From positions 124,001 to 188,000 of IMG/VR virus record IMGVR_UViG_3300044796_000657: 64,000 nt of DNA; one strand, written 5' to 3'. Source of the stretch: a virus. Positions 31,868-40,067 of the stretch are shown here, in pieces (position 1 is the first letter of the stretch; every line of letters begins with the position of its first letter). The notes beneath the pieces were generated by a model that searched no databases, was not told where the DNA came from, and worked only from the letters and a program-made list of their open reading frames with translations. The translations under genes were made by a program, and so were the position numbers.

Positions 31868-33025
31868 TTAGTATCCAGCGGGTTTGTCATGGCGACCAAC
31901 GAACAGAACGGCACCGGTTGGGCGATGCGTAATCACGTACATGAACGGACGATCTGCGATGAACCGGCGTGGGACTTCGGGCCGCATCATTGCCGAACAC
32001 TTCATCATCACCACTGCCGTAGCCGCCGCTGCTTCGGTACCCTTTTCCGTGGTATCGATGACTGCCTTGTGAACAGCCTTACTGACTTTGATGGACGGAG
32101 CCATCGAATTTTCCGGATACGCACCACGGAAATTGGCTTCATCCGTGAATACGATCTCCATACCCAAAGCCGAAAGGGATTCTTTCAAGTCCAAATCGGA
32201 TTCGATCTTGAACTTTGGAAGCATCAAAACAGTATCACCAGAGCGGGTAGAAGCAGTTAACTTCTGCAGTAATTCACTACTCATGTTCGCTTCGATATCG
32301 GCCAGACCATCTTGTTTTGTCGGCAGAATGACGTTAAGAACCGTATCCCCCGCATAGGGAATTTCGATCATCTGAAGATCGTCGGTCTTTGCCAACATGT
32401 AATCGCCTTGGCGTACCATCATCTGACATTCGGATTGTTGGCCGTCAGAGAGATTGAACGGTTGCTTGCGAGTTAGCCCTTCGTTGAACTTTTCTTTGAA
32501 AGTGGCGAAGAAATAGATCGCCGACACCAAAGCCATCACGGTGTCTTTGTTAAACATTTCCGGCTTGACCAAATCCTTGATCAGCGGCTCACCCTTTTCA
32601 GAAAGAGTTTGCTTGCCAACCCATTCATTGATTTCATCAGAAACTTCTTTGGACTTCGTGAAATCCGCCGAAGCCAAATTGGCACCGCTGCCTTCTTTGA
32701 GCGTCTTTTCAAACGCTTCACTGAAAGGGTAACCGTCCGATTTCCATACGGCATTGGCAGTCTTGATCGTAGCGCCGGTATCTTTGGCGAGCAAGGCGTT
32801 AATTTTTTGGATGCTCGCCAAAGTCGTAGAACACGAATTCGGAAAATTCATCGTGCTTCGCATCGATGCGGCTGTGTCCGATCTTGCCGCTGCATAAAGC
32901 ATAGCGAAACAGTCGGAGATGTTTTTGGGGGAACAAATCAAATTCCCCTTCTCCTTAACCGACAATCCCCGATAGAGATTGAAAGTGAAATCATTGATGC
33001 CAGTAATAAACTCGGTGATCTTCAT
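31868..33025 (-). CDS. Serpin (serine protease inhibitor family)
   Basis: 385 aa, full serpin length. Helix-A to C region NDFTFNLYRGLS, CSPKNISDCFAMLYAAAR; breach and shutter residues INEWVGKQT and IYFFATFKEKFNEG; gate/sheet-A AVHKAVIDTTEKGTEAAAATAVVMM. The hinge from Glu327 (EKGTEAAAATA) is of the inhibitory type, and alignment by hinge spacing to alpha-1-antitrypsin places P1-P1' at Cys343-Ser344, followed by FIADRPFMYVITHRPTGAVLFVGR. No signal peptide is seen, so it acts in the cell or on virions. It could trap a host protease; a Cys P1 is unusual. Phage serpins are rare. Confidence 0.9.
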   Translation of the reverse strand: MKITEFITGINDFTFNLYRGLSVKEKGNLICSPKNISDCFAMLYAAARSDTAASMRSTMNFPNSCSTTLASIQKINALLAKDTGATIKTANAVWKSDGYPFSEAFEKTLKEGSGANLASADFTKSKEVSDEINEWVGKQTLSEKGEPLIKDLVKPEMFNKDTVMALVSAIYFFATFKEKFNEGLTRKQPFNLSDGQQSECQMMVRQGDYMLAKTDDLQMIEIPYAGDTVLNVILPTKQDGLADIEANMSSELLQKLTASTRSGDTVLMLPKFKIESDLDLKESLSALGMEIVFTDEANFRGAYPENSMAPSIKVSKAVHKAVIDTTEKGTEAAAATAVVMMKCSAMMRPEVPRRFIADRPFMYVITHRPTGAVLFVGRHDKPAGY

Positions 33026-33069
33026 ACAAATCCTTGTGTGAGTTATCGTTTGAGACGCTTGAGGGTTGA

Positions 33070-33948
33070 TTATTCCTTAACCATTTTGGCAGCGGCGGCA
33101 GCGGCAGCATCCTTCGCCTTAGTAGCAGCCTCAGACGCTTCGGCGGCTTTCGCAGCGGCAACAGTAGCCTTTTCAGCAGCTTCGGAAGCGAGCTTTGCTT
33201 CGGCTTCAGCTTTCTTCGCAGCCAAAGCAGCGGCCTTAGCGGTTTGTTCCGCTTCCAACTCTTCCGGCGTTCTCGGTTTGACCTTAACCAAAGTTTGCAG
33301 AACGTCTTTCTCGGACTTCCCGCTGAATTGGTTATACCAACCCGAAAAATTGGTTCGCTTCTTTAACTTGCTGCCGGTTCTGCCTTTCAAGAATTGCTCG
33401 ATGGCAGGCTTGGTAGCAGAGGTGTAGTATTGGCTGTAGAGAGCTTTGTCAAACCCGGCAGCAGTGCGGTCGGTGTACATCTGGCCGCAACGAAGCAATG
33501 CGCTCAACAGAGAACGACGCAGACGATATGCCCACCAGTCACTCATCTTAACATAGAGGCAGTTCGCATCGTTGGTCTTGTGGAATTCCACTTGATCTTT
33601 TGGTTCCAACTTAACGACCTTCTCCACCGTGCGGACGAAGTCGATCACATGGTCGACTGTACCGTTGTTGAAGAAAAACAAAAAGTCCCTGATCCCATTA
33701 CCTTCGGTTTGGGATTGGAACCGGTCACGGCATCCTTCCCACGTCACCGAGGAAATTTTCGTCCGGTTTTTGTCGGCATCCAAAGTACCTTGGATGATAC
33801 CGAAAGAACCAAACATGTTCCGATAGGCAAAAGCCGGAACGGTCATCACAGGCAAAGCCGGTGGTGCCTCAACGCTCATGACCTTATCATCGGTCACGAC
33901 CTTAACTTCCTTGGCTTTCTTTTCTTTTTTGGGCTTCGTCGTTGACAT
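33070..33948 (-). CDS. Hypothetical protein with Ala/Lys-rich coiled-coil tail
   Basis: 292 aa from MSTTKPKKEKKAKE, with GGAG upstream; the longer frame into the tRNA-Leu gene is a translated tRNA artefact. The central part carries YVKMSDWWAYRLRRSLLSALLRC, also found in the protein at 47954 (SLTEWWADPLRFNLLTILLR). The last 90 residues are Ala/Lys/Glu repeats predicted to form a coiled coil. Function unknown; possibly virion or scaffold. Confidence 0.65.
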   Translation of the reverse strand: MSTTKPKKEKKAKEVKVVTDDKVMSVEAPPALPVMTVPAFAYRNMFGSFGIIQGTLDADKNRTKISSVTWEGCRDRFQSQTEGNGIRDFLFFFNNGTVDHVIDFVRTVEKVVKLEPKDQVEFHKTNDANCLYVKMSDWWAYRLRRSLLSALLRCGQMYTDRTAAGFDKALYSQYYTSATKPAIEQFLKGRTGSKLKKRTNFSGWYNQFSGKSEKDVLQTLVKVKPRTPEELEAEQTAKAAALAAKKAEAEAKLASEAAEKATVAAAKAAEASEAATKAKDAAAAAAAKMVKE

Positions 33949-33972
33949 GATCAGTTCTCCGTTAATGATTAG

Positions 33973-34056
33973 TAGCCGAGACGGGGGTCGAACCCGTATG
34001 CTTTTTAGGGCGAGGGATTTTAAGTCCCTTGTGTCTGCCAATTCCACCACCCGGCC
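33973..34056 (-). tRNA. tRNA-Leu (anticodon UAA)
   Basis: 84 nt. Acceptor GGCCGGG/CTCGGCT (with G-U pairs), D-arm ATTGGCAGAC, anticodon stem-loop AGGGA-CTTAAAA-TCCCT giving TAA, long type-II variable arm, T-arm ACGGG-TTCGACC-CCCGT, discriminator A. CCA is not encoded. Confidence 0.93.
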
Positions 34057-34071
34057 ATTAAAAAATCAAGA

Positions 34072-34605
34072 TCATCCGCCCCATCCATATCCGTATCCAT
34101 AATACTCTTCATCGTAAACTCTGGTCAGTCCAGCTTGGGCCGCACCATCGGCCAAATTCCGAAACCGAAGTTCTTCAATTTTTACAGGATGACGATGGGG
34201 GAACACTAATTCATAACATAAAGACAAGAAGTATTCAAAGTCATCTTGCTTCTTAGTCGTCAAGATCGGGCCAACTGGTGGTACGATTGTATAAGCATGA
34301 AAGTACCAATCATTGCCGCCTTGATATTCACGATAGCAAACACTTAAAGGCAAAAGGTTTGGAATTTGAATGACGAAATCGTGAGACTTAATTTGGTAAA
34401 GTTTGCCTGCCTCATACCAAATTGGCGGAACCGACCAATCAGTATATCGCCATAAGGCTTCCGGAATATCGTACTTGGCTTCACCTAATAGATTTCTCCA
34501 TTTGCGGTGAAATAGCCTGTTGCGATAACTGTCGGAGTCATATGTCACTATTTTGCGAGCGTAGCCCTTAGTAATAAGTGCTTCCACTTCTGACGGCAAT
34601 TTCAT
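34072..34605 (-). CDS. Hypothetical protein, 177 aa
   Basis: Soluble protein with many aromatic residues (GNDWYFHAYTIVPP, PIWYEAGKLYQI) and a C-terminal Tyr/Gly run (EEYYGYGYGWGG). No family recognised. Upstream of tRNA-Leu. Confidence 0.65.
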   Translation of the reverse strand: MKLPSEVEALITKGYARKIVTYDSDSYRNRLFHRKWRNLLGEAKYDIPEALWRYTDWSVPPIWYEAGKLYQIKSHDFVIQIPNLLPLSVCYREYQGGNDWYFHAYTIVPPVGPILTTKKQDDFEYFLSLCYELVFPHRHPVKIEELRFRNLADGAAQAGLTRVYDEEYYGYGYGWGG

Positions 34606-34608
34606 GAT

Positions 34609-35241
34609 TTACAAACTCCATTTGCCTAAATAGAAGTAGGTGCTTTGTCCAATGTCTTCGTAAAACACTTTACCACTGAAGCCAATATCGAAATTACCAA
34701 ACTTGATCTTGGGCGACAATTCCCAAACTGTCCCCAACAAAACAATCTTCTTGTTCTTTTCGTCCAATAGAACCGTATAGGTATTAAACAACAAATGCTC
34801 TTTGGTTTCCAGTACTCTTAGCATCAATTCAGGATGCGGGGGAAGTATGTCACCTAGAAAAAGATGCTTAATTTCCCAAACTATCGTGTGTTCCAATGGT
34901 GGCCACGCAATTAACTTTCGCTTGCGTAAACGATAAGTTGAATTAGTTTGCTCCCAAGCAACAAACATTTTAGTGTGATGGTTGTAAATCGCTTCAGGGC
35001 GAGTTGCTTTTTCTGAAAGACAGAAATTGTGTTCGCTTTCACACATCTGCCTCAAGGCATCAGTAATCTTAATTTCAAACAACCCCATTTCCAATAACTG
35101 TCTTCGACGATAATCGAAAAGTACAGCAGCACGTTCCTTTACTTCTTGAACCAAGACTTCCGAACAAGGGGGTACGTAAAGAGGCTCAGAGAAAACGTGA
35201 GCCAACAACCGATCCATTTCGGCGAACTTGACCACGACCAT
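34609..35241 (-). CDS. Hypothetical protein, 210 aa
   Basis: Mixed alpha/beta protein, unknown. ATG 35241 is next to a GGAG; a GTG two codons downstream would have better spacing, so the start is uncertain. It ends near the start of the 177-aa gene. Confidence 0.6.
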   Translation of the reverse strand: MVVVKFAEMDRLLAHVFSEPLYVPPCSEVLVQEVKERAAVLFDYRRRQLLEMGLFEIKITDALRQMCESEHNFCLSEKATRPEAIYNHHTKMFVAWEQTNSTYRLRKRKLIAWPPLEHTIVWEIKHLFLGDILPPHPELMLRVLETKEHLLFNTYTVLLDEKNKKIVLLGTVWELSPKIKFGNFDIGFSGKVFYEDIGQSTYFYLGKWSL

Positions 35242-35253
35242 CTCCAAAATGGA

Positions 35254-35883
35254 TCACTTGATGGATATTGGCCATGAGATTTCGCCCATTGCCTGAAAGA
35301 CGAAATAAAACGGTAACGCTTTGGCAGAAACCTTCTTGCCTGAATATAAGAACAAATGTCTCAATTCATCCAAACTAACCAACAGCGTATGAATTTCTTC
35401 GGTTTCTTCATTCCCCTCATCGCTCGGCGTACCAACACATTCGCAAACAACGTATTGTACCGACTCATCTGATAGACCTGCCGATGAAATAACAGGTGGA
35501 CTAACAAATAAGATTTTAATCAAATCCAGACCGGCCTCTTCCTTTAATTCCCGTTTCGCCGCTTCTGCTGCAGACTCACTACTATCAAACAAACCAGCCG
35601 GGACTCCAACTTCGTAATCACCCAACGGATAACGAAACTCTTTCGTCACAACCAATTTGTTAACTGTTTGATTGAGAATAACTTCGCCATTCTCATCTTT
35701 CACTTCACCTTTGTGAATAGCAATGATAACAACAGCATCGGCAACAAGAGGATGTTCGCCAACCTTGGGGTTTTTTTTGCGACTTGCGAAAGTCCAGCTA
35801 CCGGCCCTACCTTCGGGCGTAACATATTCGGCTTCAAAAAGATTAAGCCACTTGGAATTGCTTGTTTGGCGAACGCCGGTCAT
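35254..35883 (-). CDS. Nudix hydrolase
   Basis: About 209 aa with the start taken at ATG 35883; TTG 35910 and GTG 35892 are alternatives. The Nudix box is complete, spanning roughly residues 97-119 of the 209-aa form: GLFDSS, then E, then REL.EEAGL (G-x5-E-x7-REUxEEx-G-U). Residues around it (FRYPLGDYEVGVPAG; SAGLSDESVQYVVCE) look like ADP-ribose or NDP-sugar pyrophosphatases. It may hydrolyse nucleoside diphosphate derivatives; possible links to RNA end clearing or NAD metabolism are inference. Confidence 0.85.
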   Translation of the reverse strand: MTGVRQTSNSKWLNLFEAEYVTPEGRAGSWTFASRKKNPKVGEHPLVADAVVIIAIHKGEVKDENGEVILNQTVNKLVVTKEFRYPLGDYEVGVPAGLFDSSESAAEAAKRELKEEAGLDLIKILFVSPPVISSAGLSDESVQYVVCECVGTPSDEGNEETEEIHTLLVSLDELRHLFLYSGKKVSAKALPFYFVFQAMGEISWPISIK

Positions 35884-35913
35884 TTTATTCACGGTAATGG
35901 CTCTCAGCAAGGA

Positions 35914-35921
35914 TATATAAT
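35914..35921 (+). promoter_or_regulatory. Candidate late promoter box TATATAAT
   Basis: TATATAAT 22 nt upstream of ATG 35944, no clear -35; part of the same box family as 13528, 24681 and 62600. Confidence 0.4.
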
Positions 35922-35943
35922 ACTGGCTCTAGCAGGAGGACTT

Positions 35944-36198
35944 ATGCCAGACATTCCAAATATTAAGTGCGAAATCGTAAACGAAGACGTTCGCTATTTG
36001 CGGGATCATTGTCCGCCAACAGCCACTTCGGTAAGTGGCACCGGGCCGGGCAGCGTATGTCGTTGCGACTGCCCGCCACCAACACCACCCGAACCACCGA
36101 AACCACCACCACCGAAACACTGTGTCAAACGTGTAGTAGTTAACAATCTTACTAGATACACGGCACGCACCAACAACACTCATATTAGAGTTTGTTGA
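35944..36198 (+). CDS. Small Cys/Pro-rich protein, 84 aa
   Basis: MPDIPNIKCEIVNED... with CRCDCPPP and a poly-proline linker before KHC. SD GGAGG. Its role is unknown; an unusual composition for a virion accessory protein. The 3' end overlaps the leftward 37-aa gene by 14 nt. Confidence 0.65.
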   Translation: MPDIPNIKCEIVNEDVRYLRDHCPPTATSVSGTGPGSVCRCDCPPPTPPEPPKPPPPKHCVKRVVVNNLTRYTARTNNTHIRVC

Positions 36199-36298
36199 AA
36201 AGGGCTGCAGCAAAAATACCGATGGCAAAGAAACACAATGCCACAACTATCAAACCCTTCAGGATATACCATCCCGAAGGGTAATTAGGTTCCATCAT
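36185..36298 (-). CDS. Small membrane protein, 37 aa
   Basis: Not long enough for typical gene calling. MMEPNYPSGWYILKG followed by a strong membrane segment (LIVVALCFFAIGIFAAALF) and NKL. SD GGAGAG 5 nt before the ATG. Convergent overlap with the plus-strand gene at 35944, and its start region abuts the next plus-strand gene. Possibly a holin-like or regulatory membrane peptide. Confidence 0.6.
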   Translation of the reverse strand: MMEPNYPSGWYILKGLIVVALCFFAIGIFAAALFNKL

Positions 36299-36797
36299 GA
36301 CACTCTCCGAAAGCTCACTAGGTCATCTTTTTCAATCTGCCGTTAATGCTTTTCCGCATACAACGATGAGACAACATGCCACCGGGCCAATCCAAATCGA
36401 TGAAATCAGAAATACACCTTTTTTGGGAATGCGTACTCTGCTTTTTCGATGCCGGGCAACAAACGAAAACAGAGTATACCATCCCGTGATACTGTTCCGC
36501 AATGTCAATTTTAACGGCAATGGCACAAGTATAGTTGCTTCAGATAATCATCAAACCTACAACTTCGATCCACTCTCAGAACAGCACACAGATGCCAGAG
36601 TACGATGCCAATGCGGCGATCATTTTTGGCGTGCCCAATATGCCAATTGGCTAGACATTTCATTGTACGGAACGAATAGGAAGCCGTACGAAAGTCTAGG
36701 AGTCGGGCCACCCGCCAATCCCACCGATGCCCCAATGCTCTGTAAACACCTGATGAAATTCATGGAAGAACTCAGAAATAGTGGCATTATTAACTAA
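36297..36797 (+). CDS. SWIM/zinc-finger-like structural protein
   Basis: 166 aa. Basic beta-rich N-half, then a compact Cys-rich unit RCQCGDHFWRAQYAN (about residues 101-115) and MLCKHLMKFM (about 146-155), compatible with a CxC...CxH zinc site as in SWIM domains. It resembles small phage structural or assembly proteins, but no exact family is claimed. It is followed by a bidirectional terminator. Confidence 0.6.
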   Translation: MTLSESSLGHLFQSAVNAFPHTTMRQHATGPIQIDEIRNTPFLGMRTLLFRCRATNENRVYHPVILFRNVNFNGNGTSIVASDNHQTYNFDPLSEQHTDARVRCQCGDHFWRAQYANWLDISLYGTNRKPYESLGVGPPANPTDAPMLCKHLMKFMEELRNSGIIN

Positions 36798-36823
36798 AAA
36801 AGCCCGGCTTGGCCGGGCTTTTT
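36796..36823. terminator. Bidirectional terminator
   Basis: A6 GCCCGGC TTG GCCGGGC T5, between the convergent genes ending at 36797 and 36828. Confidence 0.9.
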
Positions 36824-36827
36824 CGTT

Positions 36828-37127
36828 TTAGCAACCAATACAATCTTTTCGCCGAAGACGTTTGATATGACCAATCGGCGTGGTAATTGACGGAGTCGTC
36901 GGTTCAAGGGCACCTAAACCGTACTTGACCGGTTTGTATTCCAACATTTGTTGGACTCGCTCTTTGGACATTCCCATCGCACATTCGGCGACAATTCTTA
37001 CCACTGATGCTGTGCCCAAACTTTTCTGAACAGCATCCGGCGCTGCTAAAATCATTCCCAAAACACCGGGAAGGTTATTGCTTTGAACACCAGCATCTTC
37101 AAACAGTTTTTTCGCAGTCGCATCCAT
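36828..37127 (-). CDS. Hypothetical protein, 99 aa
   Basis: Helical N-terminus (MDATAKKLFEDAGVQSNNLPG) and a Cys-containing C-end (RRKDCIGC). Unknown. Directly downstream of the GGCT-like gene. Confidence 0.55.
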   Translation of the reverse strand: MDATAKKLFEDAGVQSNNLPGVLGMILAAPDAVQKSLGTASVVRIVAECAMGMSKERVQQMLEYKPVKYGLGALEPTTPSITTPIGHIKRLRRKDCIGC

Positions 37128-37129
37128 AG

Positions 37130-37780
37130 TTAACCTTCATCGTAAAAGCGACCCAAAGCAACCTTTTCTCTCTCTTTGGCCACAGTCGGTTCTGGCCAAA
37201 TCAAGGGATTGGAGTTGAACTTACTCTTTGCTTCCTTTGGCTCACAAATGGTTTCATTGAGTCGCCGATTGGTTGTCATGTTGCTGTAAACCCAACACGG
37301 AACGGCTTCATGATCATCCCATGCCTTTGGATCAATGGCCATATCTCGCCGTTCGTACAAATCAGCACGACCTTCGGGGAACCACTTATTGACAGTTCCC
37401 TTCGGAAGCAAGTTAACCCAAACCAAAGTTCGGTAATAACCCCAATCATGCTCTCTTGCACTTTCAGGCGAAAAGCCTTCCAAACGATCCACACCGGGAA
37501 TCATCTTCTTCCATTCGGCGGGATCGTAATAGAACACCTCGAAAGGTGCGCAAGAGTTTCTATCAAAACCAACCGATAAACCGCTTGCGTAAAAGTGCCG
37601 CAAGAACCCAACCCGATGCTCGCTAATTTTGCCAGCACGCATACGACCATTGTTTCCTTGGTGTTCACGAAGAGTGCCGAAGACTCCCATCGGAAATGGC
37701 CAAGAGTACTTCTCTGCCATCGTTTCCTTTGACTTCAAAAATTCTTCGACTCGTTCTGGCCAAGTTTCTTTCGTCCACAT
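37130..37780 (-). CDS. Gamma-glutamylcyclotransferase-like protein
   Basis: 216 aa. The GGCT signature FPMGVFGTLREHQGNNGRM (about residues 29-47) parallels the Y/F-G-T-L-R motif, and DRLEGFSPESAREHDWGYYRTLVWV parallels the region with the acidic catalytic residue. Longer than the 124-aa member at 19630. The family's substrate here is unknown. Confidence 0.7.
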   Translation of the reverse strand: MWTKETWPERVEEFLKSKETMAEKYSWPFPMGVFGTLREHQGNNGRMRAGKISEHRVGFLRHFYASGLSVGFDRNSCAPFEVFYYDPAEWKKMIPGVDRLEGFSPESAREHDWGYYRTLVWVNLLPKGTVNKWFPEGRADLYERRDMAIDPKAWDDHEAVPCWVYSNMTTNRRLNETICEPKEAKSKFNSNPLIWPEPTVAKEREKVALGRFYDEG

Positions 37781-37810
37781 GATCGTTTTTCTTTCTTCTT
37801 AAGGGTTAAG

Positions 37811-38608
37811 TTACTTCTTGTCTACTTCATCTTTGGGTAGGACAAAGTTTTTTGGTGCAAGTCCCGGTATATCCACACAACCAATCAATTTCTTGCCGGG
37901 AGTGGACCGGTTGCTCAACGATGTAATATTCGCTGATGTTTCAACCGCTTGACCTTCGCTCAAATCGGCAATCTTGTCACCGCCACCGAAGTAGTTCTTC
38001 GTCTGCATTTGGCCTGCACCACGCTGAGAGATATAGGACTTCATGCCGTCGGCGGAAGCAGCAAAGGCTGATTCAGTACCACCCTTACTCTTTTTGAACA
38101 TGCCGATATTGCCCATCGGAATGTTAAGGTGAGTATGAACCGCTGTCAAATCCTGATCACAACCGACGAAAATGAGCGACCACGTACCAGAATCCTGCTT
38201 TTCCTTGATCCGTTGACCTGTTGCCGCACGCAGATGCTTGGCAACTTGTTCATCACCATCACTGAAAATGAACATTTGGTAGCTGTTGTTAGGATTGGCT
38301 TCCTCAGCAACATTACTCAAACTGTCGATCATGTCATTGATACAACCGTACAAGGCAGTGGTGCCCTTCGGCGTATAGTCTTCTTCGGCAACTTCGGTCA
38401 AGAAGTTAACTGATTGAGCATCGTAGACCTTATGGGTTTCCTTGTCGAAGACATAGAAAGACACATAGGTATCAACTTTGGAATCAGTTGCACCTTCTTG
38501 AATTGCTAAAATTTGCTTATTGAGGCCCGCAATCGTTTCTGGCCAAATACTCGCCATTGAACCGGACTTGTCCAAGCAAATTCCAATAAATAAACGCTTT
38601 GTTTCCAT
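37811..38608 (-). CDS. VWA-domain protein
   Basis: 265 aa. MIDAS motif DKSGSM (about residues 13-18), the conserved Thr in PKGTTALYG and the Asp in IFSDGDEQ. It is a complete VWA fold that binds a metal ion and protein partners; roles include chaperone-like or defence complexes. Start METKRLFIGICL at 38608 with GGGG upstream. No AAA+ partner sits next to it. Function in the phage is unknown. Confidence 0.85.
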   Translation of the reverse strand: METKRLFIGICLDKSGSMASIWPETIAGLNKQILAIQEGATDSKVDTYVSFYVFDKETHKVYDAQSVNFLTEVAEEDYTPKGTTALYGCINDMIDSLSNVAEEANPNNSYQMFIFSDGDEQVAKHLRAATGQRIKEKQDSGTWSLIFVGCDQDLTAVHTHLNIPMGNIGMFKKSKGGTESAFAASADGMKSYISQRGAGQMQTKNYFGGGDKIADLSEGQAVETSANITSLSNRSTPGKKLIGCVDIPGLAPKNFVLPKDEVDKK

Positions 38609-38618
38609 CTGTGATCCC

Positions 38619-38837
38619 CTATTGTTGTACAAGGAAAAGTTCTTCGGAATCCTTGACTTCCGGTTCGTTGTCCCAATTGTTCACTTCGGCAGTAAAGGCG
38701 ACATTACCAACTTCAAGTTTAACGTCAGTTGGTTCGCAATGAATATTGAACTTGGATTGTTTGAGATACGCAGCAATCGCTTTGCGAATGTCGTCAGTCG
38801 TTAATTCGACGGCATTGGTACGGGGATTGATAGTCAT
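38619..38837 (-). CDS. Hypothetical protein, 72 aa
   Basis: MTINPRTNAVELTTDDIRKA..., acidic and helical. Start supported by GGGAGG, which lies inside a hairpin. Has its own promoter. Unknown function. Confidence 0.6.
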   Translation of the reverse strand: MTINPRTNAVELTTDDIRKAIAAYLKQSKFNIHCEPTDVKLEVGNVAFTAEVNNWDNEPEVKDSEELFLVQQ

Positions 38838-38844
38838 CGTAAAC

Positions 38845-38872
38845 CTCCCTTGAACAAATTGGACTAAGGGAG
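38845..38872 (-). promoter_or_regulatory. SD-sequestering hairpin
   Basis: In the mRNA CTCCCTT (38866-38872) can pair with AAGGGAG (38845-38851), covering the SD GGGAGG of the gene starting at 38837. Spacer 14 nt. Suggests translational control by an RNA switch or protein. Confidence 0.55.
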
Positions 38873-38901
38873 ATTGTAGCACGGCGAGTTAATAAAATCA
38901 A
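38873..38901 (-). promoter_or_regulatory. Sigma-70-type promoter
   Basis: Minus strand: -35 TTGATT (38896-38901), 17-bp spacer, -10 TACAAT (38873-38878), directly before the hairpin and gene at 38837. Confidence 0.65.
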
Positions 38902-38912
38902 GTACATTGGTT

Positions 38913-39320
38913 TTACTTCTTCGTAGATTTGATTGTAGACGTTTGATCGTTTTTGGCGTCGTTGATACCATGCATCCAACCACGTGATATGCCACGTACA
39001 AAATGCTCTGATACGCCTTCTTCATCAGAACGAGGTATCAATGTCTTTGCCACAATGTCGTCTTGAGTATAAGGCAATTTATCGGGGCCGAATGATCGAA
39101 CATAAAGACCGTAATTCCACGGGCCTTTATCCATTGACCATACCATTTCCGATCCCCAAGCGTCAAATTCCCCGGTCTGTCCACCGTTTTTGAAATTGGT
39201 GTCGTTGAACTCTTTGCGAGCAACAACGTTAACTCTAGATTTTGTGATGTCTTCATTTGACGGGCCGCAACCCGCAATGAACAACAAACCCAACACGGCA
39301 AACAGCACGAAGTTTTTCAT
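38913..39320 (-). CDS. Lipoprotein, 135 aa
   Basis: Start at MKNFVLFAVLGLLFIAGCGPSNED; hydrophobic signal segment with lipobox FIAGC (cleavage before the Cys, about residue 18) predicts lipid attachment. The mature part has an acidic linker and GEFDAWGSEMVWSMDKGPW. It may sit in the inner or outer membrane. With 40068 it is one of two lipoproteins near a TM/coiled-coil protein; an outer spanin role is conceivable but unproven. Confidence 0.7.
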   Translation of the reverse strand: MKNFVLFAVLGLLFIAGCGPSNEDITKSRVNVVARKEFNDTNFKNGGQTGEFDAWGSEMVWSMDKGPWNYGLYVRSFGPDKLPYTQDDIVAKTLIPRSDEEGVSEHFVRGISRGWMHGINDAKNDQTSTIKSTKK

Positions 39321-39354
39321 CGGTTTCCCTGAAAGAGTTTCACTACACCCATAA

Positions 39355-39368
39355 GGGTGTATGGTCAC
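39355..39368 (-). repeat. Intergenic element GTGACCATACACCC, copy 7
   Basis: Exact copy; its TGA terminates the gene at 39365. ACACCC at its end pairs with a nearby GGGTGT (39346-39360), forming a small hairpin with 4-nt loop. Confidence 0.75.
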
Positions 39369-39763
39369 TTCCTGTTTCCCAAGGTAGTGTGGAAACATTT
39401 AACGAAGCCTTCTGGTGGTCTAGTATACACACTATCCACTGGCAAGTCAAGCTCTAATCTGATTTCTTCCAACCTTTTACAAAAGCAATTTAACCAACAA
39501 TAAACAGTGCCATAATGAACAATGTTGGAATAAGCGAAATCAACCAATTGACCTTCGTATTTGCCCCACGCTTCCAAGTTGCCGGGAACTTCCTTGCGGA
39601 CAACCGAAATGTGTGGCGCATACATTTGAGGGTTTGTTTTGGGGTACCATTTCGGCATTAACGAACGGTAGTAACGAGTGATGTCGGGATCAACCTCAAC
39701 AATGAGTTTGTATCCCGAATCCTCTGCTTTGAAATATCGGAGTGCACCCTGCGACCAATACAT
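39365..39763 (-). CDS. 2H phosphoesterase-like protein
   Basis: 132 aa. Two HxS/T motifs spaced as in 2H phosphoesterases: APHISVVR (about residues 49-56) and CFHTTLGN (about 123-130), where the two histidines cleave 2',3'-cyclic phosphates or related bonds. Starts at ATG 39763, overlapping the previous stop. It may process RNA ends or signalling nucleotides; substrate unknown. Confidence 0.72.
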   Translation of the reverse strand: MYWSQGALRYFKAEDSGYKLIVEVDPDITRYYRSLMPKWYPKTNPQMYAPHISVVRKEVPGNLEAWGKYEGQLVDFAYSNIVHYGTVYCWLNCFCKRLEEIRLELDLPVDSVYTRPPEGFVKCFHTTLGNRK

Positions 39764-39954
39764 CACACACCTTTTTTAAACAATCGATGATAACACATTG
39801 GACACAAACAGCCAACATTGTCAGAAGATTTAATTTTTGTGTTATCAATACGAAACAAATACAATCTAAGTGGCTTGTCACACCAAACTAGAGGTTCAGT
39901 GTGAAATCGGCATGTCGGATTGCCACACTGTCCCGGTAAATGTTCATAATTCAT
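39763..39954 (-). CDS. Small zinc-finger protein, 63 aa
   Basis: MNYEHLPGQCGNPTCRF has C-x4-C, followed by CLCPMCYHR (C-x-C-x2-C), giving a probable zinc site. Unknown function. Starts by overlapping the stop of the 30-aa gene (TAATG). Confidence 0.6.
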   Translation of the reverse strand: MNYEHLPGQCGNPTCRFHTEPLVWCDKPLRLYLFRIDNTKIKSSDNVGCLCPMCYHRLFKKGV

Positions 39955-40046
39955 TATTTTTTCTCGTTCTGTTTAGGCTTTTCCTTGACCTTAACCTTCT
40001 TCTTCTTTTTCTTATCGTCTCTTGTTGAGTTGTTGCCTTTTCCCAT
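39954..40046 (-). CDS. Small Lys-rich protein, 30 aa
   Basis: MGKGNNSTRDDKKKKKKVKV... with AAGG SD, 11 of its 30 residues Lys. Stop overlaps the next ATG. Could be nucleic-acid binding; too short to classify. Confidence 0.5.
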   Translation of the reverse strand: MGKGNNSTRDDKKKKKKVKVKEKPKQNEKK

Positions 40047-40067
40047 GTTAATCCTTATTTAAAAGTT

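Noticed and set aside
33949-34050. 33070 gene could start at 34050 inside the tRNA-Leu gene
   Set aside because: The extra 34 residues (MVELADTRDLKSL...) are the classic translation of a tRNA gene; a proper SD and ATG at 33948 exist.
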